Assembly: GCA_022606135.1 (NCBI GenBank)
Contig: JABYQN010000003.1
Coordinates: 1 to 64,000 of the forward strand
Direction of reading: 5' to 3'
Length of the DNA stretch: 64,000 bases
From: Fomes fomentarius
Taxonomy: Eukaryota > Basidiomycota > Agaricomycetes > Polyporales > Polyporaceae
Every line of letters starts with the position of its first letter. Position 1 is the first letter of the stretch. The position numbers and the translations under genes were made by a program. This document shows, piece after piece, positions 1-11,348 of the stretch. The notes under the pieces were generated by a model. It worked only from the letters and a program-made list of their open reading frames with translations, was not told where the DNA came from and did not search any database.

Positions 1-367
1 TCAATGTACATTCATTCACTAGCAACTTGGACGGCGCGTAATAATCACAGGCGCCTGTCCGCGCGTTCCCGTGACCCTCGCGTATTTGGTCCTGCAGTCG
101 GGCGCCAATACTATGTCGACTTCCAAACCACTTCCACCACCATCTCCCCATCTCTTCTCCAGCCTTCTGTGTTCCCTCAACCCTTCCTGTCTTACGATTT
201 ATCAAGCGATTTCTTTTGTTTACTTGCAATAGCTCTCCCTCGGCGGTTATACCCAAGCGTTCAATCAATTGCGTCGCCTAACCATCGGTATGTTCGCTTT
301 CCATCCATAACATGACAACCTTGCATGCAACCAGTCTCTGACCTTTCATCTCAAGGAACTTCTACTT
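1..367. other. 5' flank of the first gene
   Basis: No convincing gene is seen here. The stretch is pyrimidine-rich towards the start codon at 368, as expected for a basidiomycete promoter and 5' untranslated region. The small open frame at 4-315 has no recognisable motif and is probably chance. Confidence 0.5.
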
Positions 368-2368
368 ATGGATACCATAACTGACGTTGAGATTTCCCCC
401 GCGCCCAGTCGCGTCGACCACCGTCCGAGCCGGCCACCATTCAAGCGTTGTAACGCCACTTTCAACGCCTTTCCCCATCTACCACCCATCAGGAATTCCT
501 CCATTACCGACCTCGAAATATCCCTCGACGAAAGCATTACCAGCAGTGCTAGTGACTCGGTCGATGACTTGAAAATCCCTCTTGCGCCACTTCGTCCGCC
601 ATCCCCACCCTCGCCTTCATCCTCGCCGGACAGCGACACAACCTCTCCTTCCTCTTCCACCTCGTCATTCTTCTCAACGATCGATCAGGACGACTGGGAT
701 CGCTTCCACGACGGCTTTGCCCCACCTCCAATCCACTCCTCGCCCAACTTCTCCTCTTCCTCTCCTTGGCCGTGGCCACCAACTCCCTACCCATACCGAC
801 CCTTCGTCTACGGAGACCCCGACAAACTCGAGCACTATGGGTGGTCTAACAACGCTTTGTACGAGCTCAAGGCCATGTGGCATACCCGCCAAGTCCTATG
901 GTACGATTACGACGAGCGCTGCCGCCATCTTGCCACCTTCTCAACCTCACTTTCCGATGATATCGTCGGGGCCAAATTCGAGGTCTTCTACCCCCCGCCG
1001 CCCGTTCTCCCTCGCTCACGGCCCATAACGTGTATGACAGCGAACGGACGTCCGCTCCCGTCGACGGAACGCCTTCGCGCCACTATCACTCCGGGCCAGC
1101 AAGTGCGGGCATTGTGGAAGCAAAACCGGGCCTACTTCGCACCCATATATCCACGTGCGGGGGATATCTCTGAACTGCGCGACCGAGGGTGCGAGACGAT
1201 GGACCGCATGTTTTTTTCTGTGCCCGCGCATAAAATCAAGCAGCTAGTGTACCTGACTGAGCTGAACGCCATCTCCGGAGAGTCACGACGGCAGCCGCTC
1301 CAGCGCACTGTACACCGTTCCGCGAGCCCGCTAGCTCAGAGCTGGACGGCGGACTCGCCTGTATCCGTCTACAGTCAAGACAGCCCGGTGGTACCCACCC
1401 CTGCACCGACTGCCCTCCTTCCGTCCCTTCCTTCGTCACTCCACGTCGAAGCTCTCAGCACCGACATCCAGTCTACCGCTCTTTCAATGGACGATTATGT
1501 TGACGTTCGCTCCCAGTCGCTCCTGGATACACGGTGGAAGACCCGTTGGAACTTCATTGCCCAGTCATTGCCTCCGCCCCGCCCTCCTCCCATCCCCAAC
1601 TATCGCTTCGGGCCGGCTGTGTACGCGCTCCCCCCTCCACCGCCAGTCCCAGCTCCTTCTCAGTCCTCCCCACCATCTTCGCCGCCTCCGTCCCCGCCGC
1701 CCCGTCCTGGGACGCCGCTTCCCGACGAGGAGACTGTCTGTATCCACGCAGAACGGCTCGTCACCGAAAGCGACTCTGAAGACGACTACTACCCAATGGC
1801 TCCAGCTTCAACCTCTACTTTCATCCAAACGTCCGCACATGTAAATATACCGGCATCCATCGCTCCCCACCCCATTCTGCCCATAGCGACCCCGATCCCT
1901 GTCCGACCCTCCGCGCCGGCCACCGCTGTCAGTGCGCTTCTTCCACCTCCAGCCTTAACCCCAAATCTCCTGACCGAGAACGTGCCGGACCGTCCGCCAA
2001 CGCCTTTCGTGCGCCGTCCGGCGCCAGTCGTCGACTCTGCCTCTGGGCTCAACGTCGAGGATAACGGCCCATGTGAATCTGTCGCAGGAGTACCTGTGAC
2101 CGGAACAGTGCCCGTAGTGAGGCTTCCTCCGCCACGTCCGCGGACTCCTTCACCATTTGCGGGGACTGGCCAGGCGCGTTCTCTCGTCATTGGTCACTCG
2201 GATGATGCGCCAGAGTCGTATCCCATTGCCGGCCCCGAGTCGGTTGACGAGCCTGCGTCTGACGAATCCGAAAGGGCGGTGCGTTTCAGTATCCCGCGGC
2301 CGTCCTCGGTCTCGATCTCGGCGCCTCGGTTCACGTTCCTCGCTCTCGAATTCGAGGATGACGACTAG
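368..2368 (+). CDS. Proline-rich protein of unknown function (666 aa)
   Basis: A single uninterrupted reading frame of 666 codons. I do not recognise the family. Residues about 1-130 are Ser/Pro-rich with acidic patches. Residues about 150-310 look like a folded core with Trp, Tyr and Cys positions (for example ALYELKAMWHTRQVLWYDYD). The rest is long Pro/Ser-rich disorder ending in an acidic tail (LEFEDDD). No signal peptide or membrane helix is evident. The length and codon use argue that it is real. A degraded copy of its 3' end, including about 450 bp of 3' flank, lies at 3748-4640, so this locus donated to a duplication. Function unknown. Confidence 0.75.
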   Translation: MDTITDVEISPAPSRVDHRPSRPPFKRCNATFNAFPHLPPIRNSSITDLEISLDESITSSASDSVDDLKIPLAPLRPPSPPSPSSSPDSDTTSPSSSTSSFFSTIDQDDWDRFHDGFAPPPIHSSPNFSSSSPWPWPPTPYPYRPFVYGDPDKLEHYGWSNNALYELKAMWHTRQVLWYDYDERCRHLATFSTSLSDDIVGAKFEVFYPPPPVLPRSRPITCMTANGRPLPSTERLRATITPGQQVRALWKQNRAYFAPIYPRAGDISELRDRGCETMDRMFFSVPAHKIKQLVYLTELNAISGESRRQPLQRTVHRSASPLAQSWTADSPVSVYSQDSPVVPTPAPTALLPSLPSSLHVEALSTDIQSTALSMDDYVDVRSQSLLDTRWKTRWNFIAQSLPPPRPPPIPNYRFGPAVYALPPPPPVPAPSQSSPPSSPPPSPPPRPGTPLPDEETVCIHAERLVTESDSEDDYYPMAPASTSTFIQTSAHVNIPASIAPHPILPIATPIPVRPSAPATAVSALLPPPALTPNLLTENVPDRPPTPFVRRPAPVVDSASGLNVEDNGPCESVAGVPVTGTVPVVRLPPPRPRTPSPFAGTGQARSLVIGHSDDAPESYPIAGPESVDEPASDESERAVRFSIPRPSSVSISAPRFTFLALEFEDDD

Positions 2369-3169
2369 CGATGCCTTGACGAGGATTGGAACCCCCACCC
2401 CATGAAGACGACCATCTTGATGACCTCCGCTCGCACCGTGCGCGCTGAGACTCTGTACATACCCACACCTACGCCCTACGCTCTCCTGATTGTATTCGTT
2501 GCACGTCGTACATGTTATCGCGCTCATCTTGAACCTCGCATAGCATTAGCATCTCTTGGACTCTCGTGTCTAGCGGACACTATCCGTACATACAGCCCAC
2601 CAGTAGCGATAACTCCTCTGGCTGTCCCCCACCGGGGCTTCCAATCACCACCATCTGTATATGTATAATCGCCCCCCTTGCCTTGTAGAATACGTCTACG
2701 CAGTACATAGTCACACTCACATCAGTGTATCAACAGACGCAACTTGAACCTGGCTTGACGTCGACGTCGAAGCACATCTTCATTTCCTCCTATCTAATCT
2801 CTTGATACAACAGTTATCTTATCTTGCGCACCGCGAATGTTAGACGAGCACTCGTCACTTCGCACTGGCATACGGCTCTGTTTACCTACCTGATGTAGCT
2901 ACTGGTCTGCGTAACGAACTGGCCAGAAATATAACAACCCCTTCCTGTGTGTGAGGAAGAGTTCATCGTGGCCGGAGGCGCCAGCAGATTATTCAACAGC
3001 CCATCACCCGCACGCGAGGGCCAGGCGCCGACTCCAACTGACACTCACTCGACAAGTTCTTGTACTCTCAACCGACCAGGAGTTTGTACAGCTGACGAGC
3101 TCCAAGCTTCCTCAGTTTTCATCAACCTCTCCACTCGCGGTCCAACCGCGATCACTCCAAGCCAACCAC
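2369..3169. other. Intergenic, 3' flank of the proline-rich gene
   Basis: No gene seen. Positions 2369 to about 2830 are the 3' flank that is also present, diverged, at about 4160-4640. The rest holds nothing I can name. Confidence 0.5.
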
Positions 3170-3747
3170 CACCAAGTTGTAAGCGTAGCACACGCGTGCC
3201 AGTGTTTTTTTCCTCCATCGCTCGTCCTCAAAACCCCACTTGGCTCAGTTCATCTCACTACTCACCCCATCTTCCCTTCTTGCTTCTCACATCACCTACT
3301 TGTACCTTGCCATCTACCGCCAGCTGTCGCGCCTCCCTATAACCAAGTCGACGCGCCAACCGGCTCAAACTCGGGCTCCCTCGCCAAAGGCAACGGCATA
3401 CGGCCCAAAGCAATCATCAAGAATCTTGACATGAACGAGGAGCTATAAGTAGGAGGCGGTCGATCCCTCTGCTGCTCTCGAGAAGTACAGCATGGAGAAG
3501 GGACATCGCCGCCCAGAATGAAGGAGGTCGACAAACGCCGTGAGCCCAACTCGCACGTCTTCGTGGGCAAGAGCTTTAGCTCCTATGTCACGCACGGTAT
3601 GTCCTCGTGTTGTGTTTACCCCAGTCCATGTTCTGTGTGCTGCACGCTGCACGCGATCGTCGTGCGGAATTCTCCATGTATTTCTACGTCGAATCTCTCG
3701 CAATTCTCATCTGGAAGTCATGACTCTGAGTTTTCCTTGCATCTCAC
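3170..3747 (+). pseudogene. Dead copy of the dynein light chain (LC8) gene with its promoter
   Basis: The segment aligns with the intact LC8 gene and its promoter at about 10050-10745. The promoter match includes the region just after GTAAGCG and the stretch reading CATCGCTCGTCCTCA. The copy is non-functional: the start codon and first residues are deleted, a TAA follows the DMNEEL block, the reading frame shifts in the middle, and the second exon (FIYFYIGS in the parent) is broken. The remnant of the SYVTH exon end and its GTATGT donor is still visible near 3598. Because the intron and promoter were copied, this is a DNA-level duplication and not a retrocopy. Confidence 0.85.
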
Positions 3748-4640
3748 CATGCGCCGGACCGTCCGCCACCGCCTTTCGTGCGCCATCCTGTGCCAAGTCT
3801 CGACTGCCTCTGGGCTCCACCCTCCACGTCGAGGATACTCGCCCATCTCAATCTGAATCGGAATCTCTCGCAGTACCTGTGCCCAGCCGGAACAGTTGCC
3901 GTAGTGAGGCATCCCCTCCTTCACCGTTTGCGGGAACTGGCCGCGCGTTCTCTCGTCATTGGCGACACGGACGTTGTCCATCGGAATTGTCAGACGCAGG
4001 TTCGTCAACTGACTCGCGGCTGGCAATGTAATATGGCACTGGCGGCGCTGCGTTGCAATATCCCCTGGCTGCCCTCTGTTGGCAGTGTCTCGAGCTCGAA
4101 TTCGGCGCCTCGGCTCCCGTTCCTTGCTCTCCATGACTCGATTAGTGAACGAGCGATGTCTTGACGAAAACTACAACCGCCACACATCATGAAAACGTCC
4201 ATGGGGATGACCTCCGCTCGCGCCGTGTGCGGTGAGACTCTGTACATAACCACACCCACGCTCTCCTGATTGCAAATATTTGTTGCACATCGTGCGTGTC
4301 ATCGCGCTCATCTTGATCCTTGCAAAGCATTAGCCTCTCGTGCACTCTCGTGTCTAGCGGACACTATCCATACATACAGCTCACCAGTAGCGATAACTCC
4401 GCTGCCCCGAGGCTTCCAATCACCACCATCCGCATGTGTATAATCGTCGCCCCTGCCTTGTAGAGTACGTCTACGTAGTACATAGCCACACTCATATTCG
4501 TGCATCAATAGGCGCAACATGGCTTGACGTCGAGGTTGGAGCACATTCCTTCTCTCTGATTTCCTGATACATGAGTTCCTTTTCATCACTACTTGCCGCA
4601 AGAGTTAGATGGGCACAGTCACCGAGAGAGGTGGATTGTG
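3748..4640 (+). pseudogene. Decayed copy of the 3' end of the proline-rich gene
   Basis: Aligns with about 1983-2835: the last third of the 666-aa gene plus its 3' flank. Shared landmarks are CCGGACCGTCCGCCA at the left end, TAGCGGACACTATCC in the flank, and the block around GCCTTGTAGA. Indels break the reading frame. It is joined directly to the LC8 pseudogene at about 3748, so the two copied pieces, whose parents lie about 8 kb apart, form one chimeric duplicated block. Confidence 0.8.
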
Positions 4641-6903
4641 TTAGAACTTTGCATATAGCTCTATGTACGAATCGTACCTGTTGTATATAAACCTACGTAC
4701 CCACCTGCGCCACGAAGTGTCCAATCTTGTGCGGACATATAAACCCAAGTGCGAGCCCCTGGCCATCCCGGTGTCGGCGTGAACATGAACTTCCATACTG
4801 GTCGAACGAAGGACACGATGAGACGAACCGTCCTATACTCTCCAGATGGGAACGATCGCATCCGCCGCACAGCTCAACGACTAGTCACTACAAGCCGTCT
4901 ACATATCAACTGGTAAATGTGTCCAATCAGCAGGTCAGGCCACTGGCAAGACGCCGCGGTGAGTATTGATCCGGAACATGTGCGAAGTCCACTTGGACGC
5001 GAACCCGAATCACCCCGAGTACTGCGCATGGGCTCAGTGGGCTTCAACTTCAGAGGGAAGAGGGAAAGCATCTCTCGAAGACCTGTCAGTAAGTACGTTG
5101 TCGCTCAAAGGTTGTTGCCATCATTTTAGGTCACACAGACATACCTGTGTATCCGTTGAAGTTCGATGTGCTAGCGACCAGGAATGCGTCGACCTGTAAA
5201 TTTGAAGTGCCAAACTGTGACAGGAGCTGGTCGAAGACTGAGCTAGAACCGGAGGTGATGATGCACTGTGTGCGCCGTGATCAAAGTTAATCGGTTAGTA
5301 GCATGTCGACGAGCGGGATGTTGACTGACCAGCCGCCGCGACTTCCAGTGAAAGCCACTGCTCTATTCACCTTGCAGAGCGGCAAGACACATCCGAGGTT
5401 AGCAAAAAGCATGCGCCGCTTAAAAGACGTGAAAAAGGATAGAAGAGGGAAGAGGTATAATTGATTGTCGAATGGGATGGGGAGGGAGAATGGACTACGC
5501 GCTCCTGCGCGGCGATGTCAGCTCTACCCTCCGCTTCTTGCACTGCACCGAAGATGATGTCCATGACGGAGAGCCCGAGCCTGAGGATGTCGAACAGGAA
5601 GCAAACGAAGAATAGTGACCGTGACGACCTTCATGACTCCATAGATACCTGAGGCCAGGAAGGAAATTGGTCTTCCTCGCGTAGCTGATCTGTGCGTGTG
5701 CGATGAAATAATCATCACGATCTGAGCTACCTACTATTGTATATCAGTTGCGGCACCACGGAAGCTATAAAGTCCGGTACACGCAAAAGTTCAGATGTCA
5801 CTGGGTTCACGACCCTGGTGATACGGCAGGATCATGATGCGAAGTAAGTTCTGCTCGTCCGTATATAACACTTGCAGAGCCGCTCATGGATTAGAATGAT
5901 GAAAATGGGAAAGAACCAATTGAACGCAACTTCATATAGACGTAACTTTATATGTGTTGGTGACGCGCAGATCCAATTGAGTAACTCGCTGCCCTGAAGT
6001 CGCCGGCCGCATGCAGTGACTGCTTGTCGAAGCATCAATGCTGCAACGCAACTAATGTTACTGATAAGGAGCTCATCTGCCAGATGTCAGCAGAGCTACC
6101 AGTAACTAGTGATTTCGAGAAGTTGCCTTTCCACCCGCAAGACCGATATCAATCAAATACGTTCATCAGGCAGGACCTAATACCCGCATCGGACGCGCAT
6201 CGATACCATACTGTCTGTCTGTGCAAATGGAGCACATATTCCCTGTTCCGTGGATGGCATCATACTATAATACTCCTCCTCCGGCCTTGTAAGGCATCAG
6301 ACCTTCTGAGCGCTGCAGTCTGTCAGGAACCGATAGTGTCACAACAGGATGCTCGAGATGTGCATGTGCAATAACACGCTGCAGCTTATTTCTCCGTTTG
6401 CAAACTCAGTCCTCAATTGATGATGTGACCGTATCTAATCACATCCAAAGTGATGATGTTGAATGTAACAACAGACTTCCAGAGTCAAGGGGCTGTACCC
6501 CTAGGTCTCCATGGTGAATATCTGACAATGTATTTTTGTACGTGTTATGGCTCATTGTGAGCATTGAACGTCATTGTTGGCTAAACCAGCATTGAAGGTG
6601 TGGGAAGGGTACTAGCATGATATGACTGCGCTTCGTTCGTAGATGATGAGCCCTTTGTATGCTGAACCTGTTCATGGTGGAAGATCTAGAGCCGGCAGAA
6701 CTGTCAAAGTCGTTGCCTGTGAACAAAATTTTGACAGATGGATCGAGCAAAGTTAGTTTGAGGTAGATGGATACTAGCCCGAGATAGCCTATCCCTTGAA
6801 GTAACGAGCGGGTCTGCCAGTCCTCGCATATAACAAGTCGATTCAAATCCATCGCAAGACACTCATTTCCCTCAGCTACTCCCCTACCTTCTCCCTTTTT
6901 GTG
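4641..6903. other. Intergenic, no supported gene
   Basis: Only short frames are present. A minus-strand stretch at about 5160-5290 (around SSSVFDQLLSQFGTSNLQVD) followed by a GTATGT-like donor resembles an exon, and two further minus-strand stretches at 4870-5095 and 5470-5580 could be exons of the same gene. In-frame stops interrupt them, so a decayed gene is possible but unproven. The minus-strand 93-codon frame at 6571-6852 has no recognisable feature. Confidence 0.4.
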
Positions 6904-8537
6904 ATGTCACTTTCTTCGTGCCAGCCACAAGATGTCGAGTATTCTATGCTAAACTATACCTCTGAAGTGATACAGTTCCTCGTACCCGCCTTACTATCAA
7001 CTGTCCTCTTCGGTGCGCCACAATTCTCTGCTCGACCCAGTGTCTAATTGATGAAAATTGCCTTCTCTTGTCTATTGTTCTTTGAAGGCATTTCTACCAG
7101 TCTTGCACTCACATCCACGTACATTCTGATATCCGCAGGGTATACAGCATTTCTTTGCGGATTTTAACCGTGAAACTGACTGCGCTCCATCAGGCTCCGC
7201 CATCGGGTGTATCAGTTACAGCTCTGCGCAACAGTGGTCCTCTACACTTCTACAACGATATTCTGGGTAGCATCACTCAAAAGCATCTTAGTGTTCATAC
7301 GCATTGGGTGGAGGCTTTACATATGCGGATATTCTTTTGAAGAGTGGGCTTCTCAGGATATTTATTTGTCATGTATGCAAACTGCATCATTGACTATCAA
7401 TGTACGTCATCCTCCGGGTTCAGCCTGCCCCCGTACTACCCCCACTCATTGCATGTGTAGATAATAGTTGGAGATGCAATAGTGTGGTGGCGTGCTTTAG
7501 TGCTCTGCCAGTGGACTGGACGGTCAAGATATGCCATCCTTTCTGTATGTTTCATGGTTCTTTCTTCTACATTTGGTGCGTCGTTGCAAACTCTAGCTAC
7601 CGATTTCTCTCTGATACTCTGCTGATGGGCACGTTTTTCATGTAGCTATCAGCATCGCCGATACATGCAATGCATGTAGTCTTCAATATCTCCTCTCTTT
7701 CGATAGGCAGTCGGACCCAGGAACAGGCCAGCTGTTCGCAGGCACAAAGCGGGGAGCAGCCGCATCAGTCTTGACTCTCCTGAGTAACATCATCACAGTG
7801 GCATTGACATCGTACAAAGCCTGGTATGTGTGCCGTTGTGACATCCTCAGTGGGACTCCTTAACATCTGTCATTTGAACTTGCAGTACTCATGTGAGGTT
7901 CCGCAACATGGTTGCTAGTCAAGAAAGGAGAGCCACTCAGGTTCATAAGACTCTGGCCCTGCTCATCGAATCAGGGCTTATCTATTGTGCGATATGGGTG
8001 AGTACTTCTATGACTTACTCCGAGTGTATGGTCATACCGATTGTAATTCCCCCACATAGCTTCTGGTCTCAATATACCAGGTTGGGATGAATGTACCTGC
8101 CCTCTATTTCGATGACACTGTCGATTTTTGGATGGTGATGGGTTACTTTGTCGGTGGAGCCCTGGTCCCCATCATCGTGCGTATACAAACTCGCATCTCC
8201 ATTTCATTCACTCATCTCTATCTCTCCTTTTCACCATGTATCGCAAATCCACGGGGTCCTGCACACATCCTCCGTTTAGGCCATATATCCCATGGCGATT
8301 ATTGTCATGGTCGCGCTCAAGACATCTTCAGGAACGACCGTCTCAGTCTCCATGCCTGCTTCCTCTGCACTCACTGCTCAACGGCGCGGAACTCATGGCG
8401 AAAGGCTCCGAAATGGTACAAGTTACCCGATCATGATGTTTGCGCGGGGACAGGGACCGTCGAACTCGGGATTGGCAGAGGAAGAATCGATCGAAGACAA
8501 CAGTGCAGCTAAGAGAGAAGTCATCGAGATGGCCTAG
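6904..8537 (+). CDS. Multipass membrane protein of an Agaricomycete-type family
   Basis: Exons with consistent splice phases: 6904-7012, 7088-7139, 7194-7401, 7461-7544, then one unresolved exon, then a piece ending at 7823, 7886-7997, 8081-8176 and 8280-8537. The start MSLSSCQPQDVEY sits at the first ATG before an in-frame hydrophobic helix. Several hydrophobic segments follow, with family-like signatures: VGDAIVWWRALVLCQW, SVLTLLSNIITVALTSYKA, LALLIESGLIYCAIW and YPMAIIVMVALKTSSG. From memory this arrangement matches a large family of uncharacterised seven-helix-like proteins in mushrooms. The cytosolic C-terminus is hydrophilic and acidic. The exon between 7545 and about 7708 could not be fixed, so the gene may be intact or slightly damaged there. 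Ligand and role unknown. Confidence 0.7.
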
Positions 8538-9149
8538 GCCATGGACGAAATAGCTCCAGCGCTCGAGCATGGATCCGGACTCAGGACCAGAATGGTTGTA
8601 TGGTGGAAGTCTCTCTTGTATGTCGGAAGCCTCCCTGGACTGCTATGTATGTGTAGTATGTTTTGCGACGAGTTACCCCGGGACGTCTTGGATGGTGCAC
8701 CCGTAGAGATATGTACGAGAGAACGCGCAGCTCACAATGGAGCTTAGATAGCAACGGTCGTGTGTAGTAATTCAATTCGAGTCATACTAGAACAGTTTTC
8801 GCCTACTTCAAATTGTCGAATGTTGCGACTCACTCCCATGTTTCATGCAGGAATTGAGATAATACGGCAAAGCCCTCGCCAGACGACGTATAGTGACCGG
8901 TCTCCCCGGCGTGTCTATCCAAATTTGCTGGTCGATAGACTTCCGGAACTGCATGTTTCAGGGGTAGGCACATCGGTCATCCTTACTCGTATTCTCGCCA
9001 CACGTGCAGCATGAGAACTGTGAGGCTTGAATGATATTGACATAAGGGACTCGTTGGAAGCTGTATCGGATGCAGCGGCTGAGACGTGCGCATGACATGC
9101 GTGGTCGTGCATTTGTCGATGTCGAACACATAGGCTGAACAGCTGCAGG
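8538..9149. other. Intergenic, 3' flank of the membrane-protein gene
   Basis: No supported gene. Short frames on both strands have no recognisable motif. Confidence 0.45.
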
Positions 9150-9480
9150 AAGATCCAGGGATCACAGAGACTGGCGGAAATTCACGAACTTGGCAGATGG
9201 TGATGTATTGTCCGTTACCTGGGGCATGTGTTTAGATAGCGTACCACGTCGTACAAACTAACGCACGAACACGATCGCTAAACAGTGTGGAGCATAATAA
9301 TGACCGTTAGAACCGACGCAATCCTGGACTGTTTGGGCGAGAAAGCTTTCGTTCTGTCGCGCACCGCAGAACACAGACGATTTCGTGAGCATCTTCTGTG
9401 CTATGCAGCTCGTCGGCGGAAATCACATCCGTAGACGGAAGTATAACCGATGCCATGAGACGAGGGAGTCCTTCACCCTC
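9150..9480 (-). pseudogene. Possible remnant of a CFEM-type cysteine-rich protein
   Basis: On the minus strand a short stretch reads EIVC, then, one base out of frame, CGARQNESFLAQTVQDCVGS. The Cys spacing and the NxSFL..V..C pattern recall the middle of a CFEM domain (fungal eight-cysteine extracellular domain). The frame change and the lack of other CFEM cysteines suggest decay. This is a weak call made from motif memory alone. Confidence 0.25.
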
Positions 9481-10262
9481 TACCTAAGCGCGCTCCATTC
9501 TGACATCGCGCGAACGGACCGTGACGCAAGCACCAGGCGTGATGACTTCCAGCCACGAGTACTGAGACCGATGGGGTGGGAGGTAATAAACAACGCGCTG
9601 AGAACGACATGTCCGTGCTTCAAATAGCCGGAAACTAGACCACTTAATTGAGGCAAAAGAAGTGCGGGAAACGGCATAGCCAATCTTGAGAGATCTTCGG
9701 TGATGTCGAGGACTGAAATGAGTGAGAACGCAGGGGAGAAAGCTGATTGCGAACCTGATGATAGCGTTGTCGGTGATTGGCCCGGAAGAGCTAGACGGGG
9801 CGTACGGGGGAGATAGAGAGACCAAAGACGAGAGAGCTAGAAATGTCGAGGAGGTGTGCGCATGGTCGGAAGGCGAGATGGCTTCTGGAGCATGTGGAGG
9901 TGGGACAGCACGAGTAACGAGCGTGAGTGGGCTGCGTATACATGGCGAGGTGTAGCATGCTGTGAACAGCGAAAGCAGATGATGATTTGATGAAACGGGG
10001 GGGATGTGTGCAAGGAAGATGAAGGAGGGTCGGAAAGAGCGTTGGATGCGCACCTCCGCCAAGTTGTAAGCGCGGGTGAGTAGCACACGTGCCAGTATAT
10101 TTCCCCCTTTTCCTTCCTCCATCGCTCGTCCTCATAAACCCACCCGGCTCAGTTCTTGTGAGTACTCACCCACCTTGTATATACGCCCTTCTCGCCTCTC
10201 ACATCATCATCTACTCGTACCCTACCATCATCCACCATTAGCTGCCGCGCCTCCCTAACACC
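9481..10262. promoter_or_regulatory. Upstream region of the dynein light chain gene
   Basis: The last 210 bp (about 10050-10262) are pyrimidine-rich and were copied along with the coding region into the pseudogene at 3170-3747. The minus-strand 212-codon frame across 9484-10122 is low in complexity and shows no motif, so I do not call it a gene. Confidence 0.5.
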
Positions 10263-10728
10263 ATGGCAGACAAAGTCGATGCGCCAACCGGCTCGGACTC
10301 GGGCTCACTCGCCAAAGACAATGGCACAGGGCCCAAGGCTATCATCAAGAACGTTGACATGAGCGAGGAGCTCCAGCAGGAGGCCGTCGATGTCGCCTCT
10401 GCTGCCCTCGAGAAGTACAACATCGAGAAGGACATCGCAGCACAGATCAAGAAGGAGTTTGACAAACGGCACGGGCCCACCTGGCACGTCGTCGTTGGCA
10501 AGAACTTTGGCTCCTATGTCACACATGGTATGTCCTCGCGTTTCGTTGGTCCCGATGCACTTGCATGTCCTGCACGCTGCACGCGATCGTCGTGCGGAAG
10601 ACTGTTCGCCGCATGCTGCCCCCTCTCTGTCCTTGCAATGTATTGTGCTGATATGGGTGCGATCAGAAACGAAGCACTTCATCTACTTCTACATCGGATC
10701 TCTCGCAATCCTCATCTGGAAGTCATGA
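10263..10728 (+). CDS. Cytoplasmic dynein light chain LC8
   Basis: Two exons, 10263-10527 and 10667-10728, with a 139-bp GT-AG intron; the joined frame is 108 aa. The LC8 core is almost canonical: [18 protein letters not shown], then [12 protein letters not shown], then across the splice [18 protein letters not shown]8 is a homodimeric hub that binds short linear motifs in many partners and is part of the cytoplasmic dynein and myosin V motors. The N-terminus is about 16 residues longer than the usual 89-residue form and is Gly/Ser/Pro-rich ([15 protein letters not shown]). The gene is intact and is the parent of the pseudogene at 3170. Confidence 0.95.
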
Positions 10729-11155
10729 GTTTCCCTTTGCGTCTCGCACACTCGCGTAGCTGGAGGTGAGGGGCCTGAGGGAGGGTCAAGTCGCAGGTTG
10801 TCTGTGGCACCGCGACAGAGAGGTTGTTCCAGGGACAGATCACTCTATCATCGACCTGTTCGGATTGCGCTCAAGAAGTCGATACGTTATGTTTTGGACG
10901 ATGTCTGTTTGTACGTCTTGCTTTCATCCCAATGCGATCGTGCATACTCGACTTGCTCTCGCTATTCTATCCATATCCAGTCCACTTGCGGGGGAAAGCT
11001 GGATGCTGTAGAGTGAGTGACTCACTTTCTGAATGATAATATCGTTCAAGTCGGGATATATAAGTGATATGTAAGGGCACGTGGTCGGGGTTGAATTTGT
11101 CTGGTCGTGCGCTCTTTGGCGGGAGCCTTGACCTTGTTTCTTTTCGTCTTCTCCT

Positions 11156-11200
<45 letters not shown>

Positions 11201-11348
11201 CCGTCTTCTTCGCCGTCGTCCACTCCAAAACTCGAACCGGGCCCGCTGGTCGCTCGCTGGCCTCGACGTTGTCTACGTCTCATCTGACCTGACCTTCTCG
11301 CTGGTCGACTGCAGTCGCGTCCCAGTCTCGCCCGTTCGCTCCATTACT
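10729..11348 (+). promoter_or_regulatory. 3' flank of LC8 and promoter of the Axl2-like gene
   Basis: No gene. It contains a short TCGTCC hexanucleotide array (about 11155-11205) in the leader region, with a pyrimidine-rich tract up to the start at 11349. Confidence 0.5.
11155..11205 (+). repeat. TCGTCC hexanucleotide tandem repeat
   Basis: About eight consecutive units of a TCGTCC-type hexamer, ending in a diverged CCCGTCTTCTTC. It lies about 145-195 bp before the Axl2-like start codon, so it is probably transcribed in the 5' untranslated region. Length variation here could alter expression, but that is inference. Confidence 0.85.

Noticed and set aside
6571..6852. Minus-strand 93-codon frame
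   Set aside because: No motif, no splice continuation, lies in the promoter of the membrane-protein gene.
9484..10122. Minus-strand 212-codon open frame upstream of LC8
   Set aside because: Low-complexity Ser/Pro/His composition, no motif, and it overlaps the LC8 promoter and leader; probably the reverse of pyrimidine-rich promoter sequence.
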